Origin: an uncultured Mucispirillum sp.
GTDB taxonomy: Bacteria > Chrysiogenota > Deferribacteres > Deferribacterales > Mucispirillaceae
Direction of reading: 5' to 3'
Assembly (NCBI GenBank): GCA_944325215.1
Contig: CALUZC010000015.1
Span: 1 to 64,000 of the forward strand
DNA length: 64,000 nucleotides
The notes beneath the pieces were generated by a model, which did not search any database, was not told the DNA's origin, and saw only the letters and a list, made by a program, of their open reading frames with translations. Shown here in pieces: positions 37,525 through 46,776 of this stretch (within the stretch, counting starts at the first letter, position 1; each line of letters begins with the position of its first letter). The position numbers and the translations under genes were made by a program.

Positions 37525-38455
37525 TTTTATTATAAAAAGAATATTATTAATTATTCCTATAATGTTTGTAGTATCATTTTTAGTGTTTAGTGTGCTGCGT
37601 TTAGGACCAGTGGACCCAGCCCAAGCATATCTTTTAAATTCACGTATTCCACCAACAGAAGAAGCATTAAAAGTAACAAGGGTAGAATTAGGGCTTGATA
37701 AACCATTTTTTACTCAATATGCCATATGGTTAAAAGGGGCAGTAACTTTAGATTTTGGTAAATCGTATATGACAAAGCGCGATGCTTTAGGCGATTTAAT
37801 TTATTATTTTCCAACCACATTAAAAATCACATTTTTAGCCATGATAATGGTAATAATCGTAAGTATTCCACTTGGTATATTAGGGGCTGTGAAAAAGGAC
37901 AGCATAGCAGATAAGTTAGTGAAACTTTTTTCATTTATAGGTGTTTCAACTCCCAGTTTTTGGTTTGGGTTTTTGCTTATATATCTTTTTGCATTAAAAT
38001 TAAATATCCTACCCCCTTTTGGTTTTGATGGAATCTCAAGCTATATTATGCCTATACTTACTTTAGGGTTAATGTCCAGTGCTATAAATATACGTATTAC
38101 AAGAACAAGTTTTTTAGAACATATTAACGGACGTTCTGCAAAATACTTAAAAATCCATGGTGTAAGTAATAATACTATTATGGGAAAATATGTGCTTAAA
38201 AACTCTATGATACCAGTAGTTACATCTCTTGGTATGCATTTTGGTGAGTTAATTGGTGGGGCTGTTGTGGTGGAAGTGCTTTTTGCTCTGCCTGGTGTAG
38301 GAAGGTATGTGGTATCTTCCATTACAAACCATGATTACCCTGTTATCCAGTGTTTTATGATATTAATGACGGCAGTATTTATTATAGTAAATTTAATTAT
38401 TGATATAATTTATGTATATCTTAATCCAAAAATAAAATATGGGAGCATAATATGA
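37517..38455 (+). CDS. nikB: Nickel ABC transporter permease NikB
   Basis: This 312-residue inner-membrane protein has six membrane helices and the binding-protein-dependent permease pattern (RLGPVDPAQAYL near the N-terminus, EAA-loop region GKYVLKNSMIPVVTSLG near 230, then GGAVVVEVLFALPGVGRY). It forms the nickel channel with NikC. It overlaps nikA by 8 bp and nikC by 4 bp. Confidence 0.93.
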   Translation: MTSFIIKRILLIIPIMFVVSFLVFSVLRLGPVDPAQAYLLNSRIPPTEEALKVTRVELGLDKPFFTQYAIWLKGAVTLDFGKSYMTKRDALGDLIYYFPTTLKITFLAMIMVIIVSIPLGILGAVKKDSIADKLVKLFSFIGVSTPSFWFGFLLIYLFALKLNILPPFGFDGISSYIMPILTLGLMSSAINIRITRTSFLEHINGRSAKYLKIHGVSNNTIMGKYVLKNSMIPVVTSLGMHFGELIGGAVVVEVLFALPGVGRYVVSSITNHDYPVIQCFMILMTAVFIIVNLIIDIIYVYLNPKIKYGSII

Positions 38456-39291
38456 AAGATAAAAAGTTAATATTTTTACTTATTATGCTTGCTGTTATTT
38501 TATTAAGTGCTATTTTTGCACCATTGATAGCACCGTATAGCCCATATGAAATTGATTTATCAAACAGGTTTGCACCAATTAGCCAAAGCCATATATTAGG
38601 GACAGACCATTTAGGAAGAGATGTTTTTTCAAGGCTTATATATGGCAGCCGTATGAGTTTAATAAGTGTGCTTGCTATTATGGTTATTATATTACTTGTA
38701 TCTTTAATAATAGGCAGTGCAGCAGGGTTTTTAGGTGGTAAAATAGATAATGTATTAATGAGAATAAGCGATGTTATGCTTACTTTTCCTACTTTTATAT
38801 TAGCATTATTTTTTATAGGTGTTTTAGGTGTTGGTTTAATAAATGTAATAATAGCCATAGCATTTACTCACCTTGCCTGGTATTCGCGAATTGTAAGAAG
38901 TATAGTTTTAGAAACAAAAGAGAAAAATTACGTGCTTGCTTCTAAATGTATGGGAACACCAACATTAAAAATTATTATAAAACACATAATACCGCAGGTG
39001 CTGTCTCAAGTGGGGATACTTGCTACATTAGATTTAGGGCATATGATGCTTCATGTGGCAGGGCTTAGCTTTCTAGGGCTTGGTGTTCAAGCACCTGTTG
39101 CAGAATGGGGTGTTATGATAAATGATGCTTCCCCATTTATAAGGCAGCATCCAGAACTTATGATATATCCTGGACTATGTATATTTATAACAGTTGCCAT
39201 ATTTAACAGTCTTGGAGAATATTTAAAAGATAAGTATAGGCTAAAAGAAGATTGTAATTATGAAGAAAGTGTAAGGGAGCCTGCTGTATGA
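38452..39291 (+). CDS. nikC: Nickel ABC transporter permease NikC
   Basis: This 279-residue membrane protein has the N-terminal APYSPYEIDLSNRFAPIS and LGTDHLGRDVFSRLIYGSR patterns of DppC/NikC permeases, and a membrane-spanning permease core with an EAA-type loop (KCMGTPTLKIIIKHIIPQ). It pairs with NikB in nickel uptake. Overlaps of 4 bp with both neighbours indicate coupled translation. Confidence 0.93.
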   Translation: MKDKKLIFLLIMLAVILLSAIFAPLIAPYSPYEIDLSNRFAPISQSHILGTDHLGRDVFSRLIYGSRMSLISVLAIMVIILLVSLIIGSAAGFLGGKIDNVLMRISDVMLTFPTFILALFFIGVLGVGLINVIIAIAFTHLAWYSRIVRSIVLETKEKNYVLASKCMGTPTLKIIIKHIIPQVLSQVGILATLDLGHMMLHVAGLSFLGLGVQAPVAEWGVMINDASPFIRQHPELMIYPGLCIFITVAIFNSLGEYLKDKYRLKEDCNYEESVREPAV

Positions 39292-40079
39292 AAGAAAAAT
39301 TAGTAAGTATCAAAAATTTATCAGCAGGGACAAAATATAAACAGATACTAAATAATATATCATTTGATATATATGCAGGTGAAATATTATGTTTACTTGG
39401 TCAGTCTGGCTCTGGCAAAACTATGACAGCTTCCGCCATATTAAATATACTGCCTGAAAATGTGGAAAAAACATCTGGACGTATATTATATGGTGAAAAA
39501 GAGTTTCATAGTGGTATATATGGCAGTTATATAAGCAGTATAATGCAAAATCCTGCTGCCTGTTTTGATAATGTATTTACAATGGAAGAACAAATTAAAG
39601 ATATATTAAAAGCAAATAATAAAGATTATTCTCAAGAAAAAATGTGTAATATATTAGAAAAAGTATCTCTTACAAATCAGCAGGATATATTAAATTCATA
39701 CCCATATCAGTTATCAGGCGGCATGCTGCAGCGTGTTATGATAGCAGTTGCATTATCTTTAGAAAGCAGAGTAATAATAGCAGATGAACCAACTTCTGAT
39801 TTAGATGTTTTAGGTCAAAGAGAAATACTTGATTTAATATTAAAACTAAAAAATGAAAATAGTGCAGTTTTAATGATAACCCATAATCTATCAGTTGTTA
39901 AACATATGGCAGATAGAATAATTGTTATGGAAAATGGCAGTATTGTAGATGATTTTAATAAAGATGAACTGCATAACAATAAACGCCACCCATATACACA
40001 AAAGCTTATAAAAGCCAATGAAAGCCAGTATATTAATAAATGGAATATTAGTTTTGGAGAATATAATGCTAAAATGTGA
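39288..40079 (+). CDS. nikD: Nickel ABC transporter ATP-binding protein NikD
   Basis: This 263-residue ABC ATPase has Walker A GQSGSGKT near 39-46, a NikD-like SIMQNPAACFDN Q-loop region, signature LSGGMLQRV near 144 and Walker B VIIADEPTSDLD near 164-175, with switch His in ITHN. It powers nickel import together with NikE. It overlaps nikC by 4 bp and nikE by 14 bp. Confidence 0.93.
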   Translation: MKEKLVSIKNLSAGTKYKQILNNISFDIYAGEILCLLGQSGSGKTMTASAILNILPENVEKTSGRILYGEKEFHSGIYGSYISSIMQNPAACFDNVFTMEEQIKDILKANNKDYSQEKMCNILEKVSLTNQQDILNSYPYQLSGGMLQRVMIAVALSLESRVIIADEPTSDLDVLGQREILDLILKLKNENSAVLMITHNLSVVKHMADRIIVMENGSIVDDFNKDELHNNKRHPYTQKLIKANESQYINKWNISFGEYNAKM

Positions 40080-40821
40080 AAATATTAGCAAAACATATAA
40101 AAGTGGCAGCTGGTTTTCTAAAAAGAAAGAAAAGCAGGTATTAAAAAATATTAGTTTTCATCTAAAAGAAAGCAGAAGTATGGGGTTTGTTGGTAGAAAT
40201 GGTGCTGGTAAATCTACATTGATGAAGATATTATTAGGGCTTGAAAGTGCAGATGATGGCTCTGTTATATTTATGGGGCAAAATATCCATAACTTAAAAT
40301 ACAGCCAAAGAAAAGAAGTATATAAAAATATGCAGATAGTTTTTCAAGACCCACAAAGCTCTATGAACCCTAATATGACAGTTTTTCAGATAATTTGTGA
40401 GCCTGTAAATAATTATTATAAATATAGTATAGATGAACTTCGTAATATTGTAAAAGATTTACTAAAATCTGTAGAGTTAGATACTAATATAATAGATAAA
40501 AATATAACTATGTTAAGTGGCGGCCAGCAGCAAAGGGTGGCAATAGCAAGAGCATTGGCTATTAATCCAAAAGTAATTATATTAGATGAGGCAGTAAGTA
40601 ATCTTGATATGGTTATCCAAAGCCAGATACTAAAACTTTTAGAAGATTTAAAAGAAAAATATAATATAAGCCTGCTTGTAATATCTCATGATATACGAGT
40701 GGTTTTTAAATTATGTGATGATATTATCTTTTTAGAAAATGGGGAAATAAAGGGCAACTTTAGTATTGAAAACGGGGTTGATATGGAACATGATGCATTT
40801 AAAAAAATGCTTGTATTTTAA
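40066..40821 (+). CDS. nikE: Nickel ABC transporter ATP-binding protein NikE
   Basis: This 251-residue ABC ATPase has Walker A GRNGAGKST, Q-loop QDPQSSMNP, signature LSGGQQQRVAIARAL and Walker B VIILDEAVSNLD, plus ISHD. It is the second ATPase of the nickel importer. The ATG at 40066 with GGAG at 40055-40058 is preferred over an in-frame ATG at 40018, which would add 16 residues of no family character inside nikD. It ends the nik operon. Confidence 0.92.
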   Translation: MLKCENISKTYKSGSWFSKKKEKQVLKNISFHLKESRSMGFVGRNGAGKSTLMKILLGLESADDGSVIFMGQNIHNLKYSQRKEVYKNMQIVFQDPQSSMNPNMTVFQIICEPVNNYYKYSIDELRNIVKDLLKSVELDTNIIDKNITMLSGGQQQRVAIARALAINPKVIILDEAVSNLDMVIQSQILKLLEDLKEKYNISLLVISHDIRVVFKLCDDIIFLENGEIKGNFSIENGVDMEHDAFKKMLVF

Positions 40822-40947
40822 ATATAACCATAAACTAATATATCTATATGGGGAATAGTGTATTGGTTATACAAAAAGTGGGAAATTTAGTAAAAGTATT
40901 AGTTATATTGGGGATAATTTAGTATAACTTGGTTTTAGGGGGAATTT

Positions 40948-41169
40948 TTGAAAAAAGTAGCAGTATTTTTATGTATTATACTTATACCAAAATTGATATA
41001 TGCTTTTTCTTATAATGAAAATAATGTATCTTTAAAAATATACGGCACAATATATGCAGATGTTTTTTACAGCCATGGCACTTCTTCCATGCTTAATAAT
41101 TTTTACGGCACAGGTATAAATAATAGGAATACCGTCACAACAAACGCTTCAAAAGGTTCTACAAAATGA
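40948..41169 (+). pseudogene. N-terminal fragment of an outer-membrane porin, cut by a hairpin repeat
   Basis: The 73-codon frame starts at a TTG (40948) with a good ribosome site (AGGGGGAAT). It encodes a signal peptide (to about IYA, residue 18) and the first beta strands of a porin (VSLKIYGTIYADVFYSH). It stops at 41167-41169 on a TGA that is the first three bases of the inverted repeat. The rest of the barrel is missing, so this is a remnant. Two 13-bp repeats (GTATTGGTTATAC at 40860 and a close copy at 40896) lie upstream. It may once have been a nickel-related porin, as it follows nikE. Confidence 0.65.
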
Positions 41170-41211
41170 GGCGAACCCCATTTATTTGTCCAATAAATGG
41201 GGTTCGCCTCA
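41167..41211. repeat. Hairpin repeat element, copy 2 (complete)
   Basis: Perfect 20-bp arms (41167-41186 and 41192-41211) flank a 5-nt loop, TGTCC. The outer end of each arm reads TGAGGCGAACCCC or its complement. Loop plus right arm match 126-151 at 23 of 26 positions. No T-run follows on either side, so it is not a normal terminator, although it lies between two convergent genes. It supplies the stop codon of the porin fragment, which suggests insertion or a deletion ending at the element. Confidence 0.75.
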
Positions 41212-41227
41212 AAAGTGGGGCATGTAT

Positions 41228-42079
41228 CTATTTTGATGTTACAAGTAACATTTCTCTTAACACTTTGCATGCACATGCTGTGGAAGCGCCGCTGCTATCC
41301 AGCATTGGGGCAAGCTCATTAATATCAAAAGCTACTATATTTTCTAATTTTTGAAACATCATAACAGCATTTATTAATTCTTTAAATGTAATGCCGCCAG
41401 CTTCAGGTGTGCCAGTGCCTGGAAAAACTGAACTGTCAAGCACATCTAAATCAATTGTAATATATACTGGCTTGTTTTTAAGTTTTTCAACTACTTCATC
41501 AAGAGTTTTCATATCAAACTTATTCATATAAGTATGGTCTTTTGCAAATAAAAACTCATTTTTCTCACCACTTCTTATACCAAACTGATATATTTTATTA
41601 TCGCCAACTATTTCCCACACTCTGCGAATAACTGTAGCATGGGATAGTTTTTCCCCTAAATAATCCTGCCTTAAATCTGCATGGGCATCAAAATGTATAA
41701 TATGTAAGTCATTATATTTTTCAAATACTGCCTGCACAGCACCAAGTGTAACTAAATGTTCACCGCCTATCATAGCAGGTATTTTATTATCTTTTAAAAT
41801 GGAAGCAGTATATTCTTTTATAATTTCAATATTTTTAGCAGGGTTGCCAAATACAAATTCTAAATCGCCACCATCAAAAATATTATAATCTTCCAAATCT
41901 TTATCAAGGTAAGGGCTGTAAGTTTCTATACCTATGCTTTCATTACGCATAGCAGCACTTGCAAAGCGAGTGCCTGGTCTGTAACTTGTAGTGCCGTCAA
42001 ATGGTGCACCAAAAATTACAATTTTACTTTCATTATATTCATTATCACAGCCTATAAAAGTATGTATATTTTTATTCAT
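41228..42079 (-). CDS. speB: Agmatinase
   Basis: This 283-residue ureohydrolase has the binuclear manganese ligands GGEH (H108), DAHAD (D131, H133, D135) and DLD (D210, D212). It converts agmatine to putrescine and urea. It is the last gene of the polyamine operon and overlaps speE by 8 bp. With the decarboxylase upstream it completes the arginine-to-putrescine route. Confidence 0.93.
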   Translation of the reverse strand: MNKNIHTFIGCDNEYNESKIVIFGAPFDGTTSYRPGTRFASAAMRNESIGIETYSPYLDKDLEDYNIFDGGDLEFVFGNPAKNIEIIKEYTASILKDNKIPAMIGGEHLVTLGAVQAVFEKYNDLHIIHFDAHADLRQDYLGEKLSHATVIRRVWEIVGDNKIYQFGIRSGEKNEFLFAKDHTYMNKFDMKTLDEVVEKLKNKPVYITIDLDVLDSSVFPGTGTPEAGGITFKELINAVMMFQKLENIVAFDINELAPMLDSSGASTACACKVLREMLLVTSK

Positions 42080-42926
42080 GGCTTGCCTTTAATAAATCTA
42101 TTACATAATTAGGTAAAGCAAAAGCACCAGTATGTAAATCAGTATTATAGTATTTTGTTTTAAGCCCTAGTTTATTCCAGTTTTCAGCATTTAAATCTTT
42201 TACAGGGTCATATTTTTTAGAAGCAAACCCAAAAAGCCAGTGCCCTGATGGGTATGTTGGAATATGAGCTTGGTAAACTTTGCAAACAGGGAAAAATTCA
42301 TTTATTCTTTTATGGGCTCTCTGCATAGATTTTGCATAGCTGTCATAATATGGTGTTTCATGCTGGTTCACAAGTATGCCGTCCTCTTTTAAAGCATTAA
42401 AACAGTTGCCGTAAAATTCTTTTGTGAAAAGCCCTTCACCAGGACCAAATGGGTCAGTAGAATCTACTATTATTAAATCATACTCATTAACTTTTGTTCT
42501 TACAAATTTTAAGCCGTCTTCAAATAAAAGATTAACTCTTTTATCATCTAATTTACATGCAGTTTGTGGCAGGTATTTAATACATACATCTACTACCATT
42601 TTATCAATTTCAACCATATCTATATGTTTTATGGTTTCATATCTTGTAAGCTCTCTAACTGTGCCGCCATCTCCTGCACCAATAACAAGCACTTTTTCTA
42701 TTTTTGGGTTTACTGCCATTGGCACATGAACTATCATATCATGGTATATAAACTCATCTTTTTCTGTAACCATCATAAGCCCATCAAGAGTGAAAAACTT
42801 ACCAAACTCTTTTGAACTAAAAACATCAATACGTTGAAAAGGGCTTTGGGCAGAGTATAACTGCTCGTCCACTTTTATAGAAAAACGCACATTTTCAGAA
42901 TGTTCTTCTGTATACCATAATTCCAT
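42072..42926 (-). CDS. speE: Spermidine synthase
   Basis: This 284-residue aminopropyltransferase has FTLDGLMMVTEKDEFIYHDMIVH near the N-terminus, nucleotide motif VLVIGAGDGGTVRELTRY near 82-99, and DLIIVDSTDPFGPGEGLF near 154-171. It transfers aminopropyl from decarboxylated AdoMet to putrescine. It sits 1 bp after the decarboxylase gene and overlaps speB by 8 bp. Confidence 0.95.
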   Translation of the reverse strand: MELWYTEEHSENVRFSIKVDEQLYSAQSPFQRIDVFSSKEFGKFFTLDGLMMVTEKDEFIYHDMIVHVPMAVNPKIEKVLVIGAGDGGTVRELTRYETIKHIDMVEIDKMVVDVCIKYLPQTACKLDDKRVNLLFEDGLKFVRTKVNEYDLIIVDSTDPFGPGEGLFTKEFYGNCFNALKEDGILVNQHETPYYDSYAKSMQRAHKRINEFFPVCKVYQAHIPTYPSGHWLFGFASKKYDPVKDLNAENWNKLGLKTKYYNTDLHTGAFALPNYVIDLLKASHE

Positions 42927-42927
42927 T

Positions 42928-44385
42928 TTATTTCTCCTTTAATACATTTATATATTCTGCTTTTTCATCTTCTGTTCCTGTTAAAGAGCAGCCTTTTTCT
43001 TTTGAATATATAATATAATCTATTATTTCTTTTGTAATACGTTCGCCTGGAGCAAGTATCGGAATACCTGGCGGATAACTCATAATAAATTCGCCGCATA
43101 TATAGTTTTCGCTTTTCTCCACAGGCACAGATTTTTTCTCACCATAAAACGCTTTTTGTGGAGTGATAACTACTTCAGGGTTAATATATTCGTGGTCAAA
43201 CATACCAGTTTTTTCTCTTGCAAACCGTCTTTTAATTTCTGAAAGGGCAGATATAAGCCTTTCTATTTCAAAGGCTCTATCGCCTGCACTGATAATTGCA
43301 AGCATATTTCCTAAATCACCAAACTCTATTTGTATTTCATATTCATCTCGCAAAATATCATATACTTCAATACCTGCAAGCCCAATATCTAAAGTATGAA
43401 TAGAAAGTTTAGTTTTATCAAAATCGCATATATATTTATTATCAATAAGCTCGCTACTAAAAGCATAATAGCCGCCTATTTTATTTATTTCACTTCTTGC
43501 ATATTCTGCTAATTCTATAGTTTTTTTAAATATTTCTTTACCATTTAAAGCCAGGTTCATTCTTGCAATATCAAGAGATGACATTAAAAGATATGAACCA
43601 CTTGTAGTTTGTGTTAGATTTATAATCTGCCTAACATATCCTTGGTTTACATTTTTACCAGTTAATAAAAAAGAGCTTTGAGTAAGAGAACCACCAGTTT
43701 TATGCATACTAACTGCTGCCATATCAGCCCCAGCTAAAATTGCAGCTTTTGGAAGATTATCTCCAAAATAAAAATGTGTGCCGTGGGCTTCATCAGCTAA
43801 TACTAGCATTGATGCATTATGTGCTATTTTGACAATTTCTTCAATATTTGAGCATATGCCATAATAAGTTGGATTATTTACAAGGACAGCTCTAGCTTCA
43901 GGGTGGTTTTTTATAGCAGTTTTTACATCTTCTATATCCATACCCAAAGGAATACCAAGCCTTTTATTAAGCCCAGGGTTTACATAAACTGGTTCAGCAC
44001 CACAAACTACTAATGCATTAATAACACTTCTATGAACATTCCTAGGCAGAATAATCTTATCACCTGCTTTACAAGATGACATAATCATAGCCTGCACAGC
44101 CGAAGTAGTGCCACCAACCATGAAAAATGCGTGTTCTGCTCCAAAAGCATCAGCTGCTATTTTTTCAGCTTCAGCTATAACTGATACTGGGTGGCACAAA
44201 TTATCAAGTGGCTTCATGGAGTTTACATCAACTTTTAAGCAGTCTGCACCTAAAAACTCAGTTAAAAGGGGAGTGCCCCTTCCACCTTTATGGCCTGGCA
44301 CATCAAAAGGCACTACACGTTTTTTCTTATGGTTAAGCAGTGCTTCATAAATTGGTGCTTTATTTTGTGATAGTTTATTTACCAT
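42928..44385 (-). CDS. speA: Orn/Lys/Arg decarboxylase, probably arginine decarboxylase
   Basis: This 485-residue fold-I PLP enzyme has [10 protein letters not shown] near 30-39, ADEAHGTH near 197-204 and the cofactor lysine K229 in [12 protein letters not shown] neighbouring agmatinase argues for arginine as substrate, giving agmatine; lysine or ornithine cannot be excluded from sequence. The ATG at 44385 lies inside the last codons of speD, so translation is probably coupled; a GTG at 44403 would add six residues. The enzyme is the short Bacillus SpeA-like type without a wing domain. Confidence 0.9.
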   Translation of the reverse strand: MVNKLSQNKAPIYEALLNHKKKRVVPFDVPGHKGGRGTPLLTEFLGADCLKVDVNSMKPLDNLCHPVSVIAEAEKIAADAFGAEHAFFMVGGTTSAVQAMIMSSCKAGDKIILPRNVHRSVINALVVCGAEPVYVNPGLNKRLGIPLGMDIEDVKTAIKNHPEARAVLVNNPTYYGICSNIEEIVKIAHNASMLVLADEAHGTHFYFGDNLPKAAILAGADMAAVSMHKTGGSLTQSSFLLTGKNVNQGYVRQIINLTQTTSGSYLLMSSLDIARMNLALNGKEIFKKTIELAEYARSEINKIGGYYAFSSELIDNKYICDFDKTKLSIHTLDIGLAGIEVYDILRDEYEIQIEFGDLGNMLAIISAGDRAFEIERLISALSEIKRRFAREKTGMFDHEYINPEVVITPQKAFYGEKKSVPVEKSENYICGEFIMSYPPGIPILAPGERITKEIIDYIIYSKEKGCSLTGTEDEKAEYINVLKEK

Positions 44386-45187
44386 TATATATATTTGTCC
44401 CACTAAAAATTTCTATCATTTCTTTACGCAAGCTGTCTGTAATCTCCAAACGTTTTTTAGGTGGCAGTTCATAAACATCTGTTTTAAAAAGATAATTTTG
44501 CAGCTCAATTTCTTTTATAAGCATTTTAGTATGAAATATATTGGACTGGTAAACATTTACATCAATAGCATCATATTTTGTAAGTGTAGCATCATCAATA
44601 TAATCTTGTATTGAAGTAATGTTATGGTCAATATAGTATTTTTTACCTGTTAAATCGCGAGTAAAACCACGAACTCTGTAATCTATTGTAATAATATCAG
44701 AATCAAAACTGCCAATTAAGTAATCAAGGGCATTTAATGGAGATATTTCACCACAGGTAGAAACATCAATATCCACACGGAATGTGGAAATAGCATTATC
44801 TGGGTGGTATTCTGGATATGTATGCACTGTAACATGGCTTTTATCAAGATGAGCAAGAACAGTTTCCCTGTCTGCAAGTAAGTAAGTGCCTTTGTTGCAT
44901 GATTTATCAACTAAATGGTCATCTAGTTTTTCTTCTGTAATTAAAATAGTAACAGAAGCTCCCTGCGGGTCATAGTCCTGTTTTGATATATTTAAAACGT
45001 GTGCACCAATTATTTCTGTAACTTTTGTAAGTATGTTTGTAAGCCTTTCAGAATTATACTGCTCATCAATATAAGCAATATAATCTTTCTGCTCTCTTTC
45101 ACTTTTTGCATAACATACATCATAAATATTAAAACTTAATGTTTTAGTAAGATTATTAAAGCCGTAGAGTTTGAGTTTTTCGTCCAT
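44375..45187 (-). CDS. speD: S-adenosylmethionine decarboxylase proenzyme
   Basis: This 270-residue protein resembles E. coli-type SpeD. The self-cleavage site K116-S117 lies in [16 protein letters not shown], from which the pyruvoyl group forms. It makes the aminopropyl donor for SpeE. The ATG at 45187 follows GGGGGAT and is preferred over an ATG at 45214. It is first in the speD-speA-speE-speB operon, and overlaps speA by 11 bp. Confidence 0.93.
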   Translation of the reverse strand: MDEKLKLYGFNNLTKTLSFNIYDVCYAKSEREQKDYIAYIDEQYNSERLTNILTKVTEIIGAHVLNISKQDYDPQGASVTILITEEKLDDHLVDKSCNKGTYLLADRETVLAHLDKSHVTVHTYPEYHPDNAISTFRVDIDVSTCGEISPLNALDYLIGSFDSDIITIDYRVRGFTRDLTGKKYYIDHNITSIQDYIDDATLTKYDAIDVNVYQSNIFHTKMLIKEIELQNYLFKTDVYELPPKKRLEITDSLRKEMIEIFSGTNIYNGK

Positions 45188-45421
45188 TATAAATCCCCCA
45201 CAAAAGGCGTGCATACAACAAAGCAGGGAAAAGGATAAAAGGGTATAATATACGGCACAGCCATATACTATAAACTAGAGTCTATACAGCAAACACTTAC
45301 TCTTACTACTCTCACAAAAATTGACCGTTTCACAAGTTTGTGTTAAATACACGCATGGTTGTAAAGTAACCAACTCATAAAATTTGAGCTTTTAACTCAA
45401 TCAATAAATATTCGGCAGTTG

Positions 45422-45473
45422 ACCTGGCTGTCCGTATGGCCATAATCCTAATAACATATTAGAATGGTCAGGT
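45422..45473. ncRNA. Candidate structured RNA element (possible speD leader)
   Basis: Three nested helices stack: ACCTG/CAGGT (45422-45426 with 45469-45473), GCCAT/ATGGT (45439-45443 with 45464-45468) and CTAAT/ATTAG (45448-45452 with 45458-45462), closed by a 5-nt loop and with a 12-nt bulge on one side. On the minus strand this would lie in the leader of the polyamine operon. On the plus strand it is followed by GTTTTTCT, so could be a weak terminator. It matches no riboswitch class that I recognise. Confidence 0.35.
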
Positions 45474-45583
45474 AAGTTTTTCTGTATAATAATGATAATA
45501 CTAAAACTTGAGAATTCATTTACCATAATTATGCTTATATGTCAATATTATTTTTTAATTGTGTATAATTAGAGCAAAAAATA

Positions 45584-45610
45584 TTGACAAGGGTATGTAT
45601 AGCATATAAA
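45584..45610 (+). promoter_or_regulatory. Possible promoter of the transglutaminase-like lipoprotein gene
   Basis: A perfect TTGACA (45584-45589) is followed by TATAAA (45605-45610), with a short 15-bp spacer, 35 bp before the start codon. Confidence 0.4.
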
Positions 45611-45644
45611 TCTAGTATAATATAAAATATAGAGAGATAAAATT

Positions 45645-46769
45645 ATGAAGCATATTTTATTTATTATACCTTTTGTATTACTGCTTACTGCATGTGGTGA
45701 TTTAAAAACAGAAGGTTCTATTAGTATACCAAAAAAACCAGAAACAGGTGATTCAACTAATTCTGGTGGCACAACTAATCCAGATGGAAGTGGTGGCTCT
45801 ACAACAGAATCAGGTGATGGTGGAACAACAACTGAGCCAACATTTGATTATACAAAAGACCCATTTAAAGCAAATTTATATTATGGCAGGTCATTTCTTA
45901 CCACAGATGATGAAAGAAATGCTTATGATTTAATTATGAAAACATTGCTGGAATTTGAAGTTAATGAAAGCAATAAAAATAATGCTAGAATTGGAGTTAA
46001 TTTTATTGAAAATAATATTAATATTACATATAATCAGCTTTTAAATATAATGAAATATGTGCTTTATGATGAACATAGATTGACTTATCTTATAACATCA
46101 ACTGTTCCCCGTGGTACGGCTACAGGTGCACCAAACAGACCACAAGAAAGTAATGGTTTTGTGGTTGAAGCTTATTTTGATGTTATGGGCAATATGTTAT
46201 CAACAGCACGGCAGATATATGATACAAATACGCCAAAAATTGAAGATGGAGTTGTAAAAATATTGTCAAAATTATCAAATGATATGACAGAAGCACAAAA
46301 GTTTAGAGTGCTACACGATGCATTTTTAAATAATATAAGATATAGTCAAAATGGATTTGGTGTTAATAACATAATAGGTGGTTTTGTGAATTATGCAGCT
46401 TTATGTGAAGGATATGCCCGCTCTCTTGCTTATTTATGTCAAAGAGCTGGACTTGAAGTAATTTATATAGAAGGATATGCAACTTATTCAGGAACAGGAA
46501 GTGATGGAAGTGATGCATTTGACCATGCATGGATAAAAGTAAAAATAGATGGTCAGTGGTATAATGTAGATCCAACGAATAATAGTGGTGGAGCCTTAGT
46601 TGGTGCAAGTGGTGTTACTTACACAAATTTTTTAATGAGTGATGATGAATTTAATATAGACCATACAGCAGGGTTATTAAGTGATAAAAAAACTCCTACT
46701 TCTTTTGGTTCTTTTCCATCATCTGCTGAACATTCATATCCATTTGATATGACAGAATACAACAAATAG
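45645..46769 (+). CDS. Lipoprotein with transglutaminase-like domain
   Basis: This 374-residue protein has lipobox LLTAC (Cys17), then a Gly/Ser/Thr-rich linker (about 35-70) that projects the domain from the membrane. Its C-terminal half is a transglutaminase/protease-like domain with triad C254 in LCEGYA, H294 in DHAWIKV and D309 in VDPTN. Such bacterial proteins act as thiol peptidases or crosslinkers; the exact reaction is unknown. A DUF2141 protein follows after 7 bp, so they may work together in the envelope. Confidence 0.85.
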   Translation: MKHILFIIPFVLLLTACGDLKTEGSISIPKKPETGDSTNSGGTTNPDGSGGSTTESGDGGTTTEPTFDYTKDPFKANLYYGRSFLTTDDERNAYDLIMKTLLEFEVNESNKNNARIGVNFIENNINITYNQLLNIMKYVLYDEHRLTYLITSTVPRGTATGAPNRPQESNGFVVEAYFDVMGNMLSTARQIYDTNTPKIEDGVVKILSKLSNDMTEAQKFRVLHDAFLNNIRYSQNGFGVNNIIGGFVNYAALCEGYARSLAYLCQRAGLEVIYIEGYATYSGTGSDGSDAFDHAWIKVKIDGQWYNVDPTNNSGGALVGASGVTYTNFLMSDDEFNIDHTAGLLSDKKTPTSFGSFPSSAEHSYPFDMTEYNK

Positions 46770-46776
46770 GTGATAT

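Larger units (their letters stand above)
45188..45644. other. Divergent intergenic region between speD and a lipoprotein gene
   Basis: This 457-bp region holds no gene. It contains the speD leader on the minus strand, a compact helical element at 45422-45473 described separately, a hairpin-forming GGTTGTAAAGTAACC near 45356, and the promoter of the lipoprotein gene. The long speD leader (over 200 nt if transcription starts beyond the structured element) is suggestive of leader control. Confidence 0.45.

Noticed and set aside
38421-38858. 145-codon minus-strand frame across nikB/nikC
   Set aside because: Antisense of well-recognised permease genes; low-complexity translation.
40018-40065. Upstream ATG start for nikE
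   Set aside because: It lies deep within nikD without a ribosome site; the ATG at 40066 has GGAG and the normal ABC N-terminus.
41167-41211. Ordinary bidirectional terminator between porin fragment and speB
   Set aside because: No T-run on either side, it provides the stop codon of a truncated gene, and it has a partial copy elsewhere; a secondary terminator role cannot be excluded.
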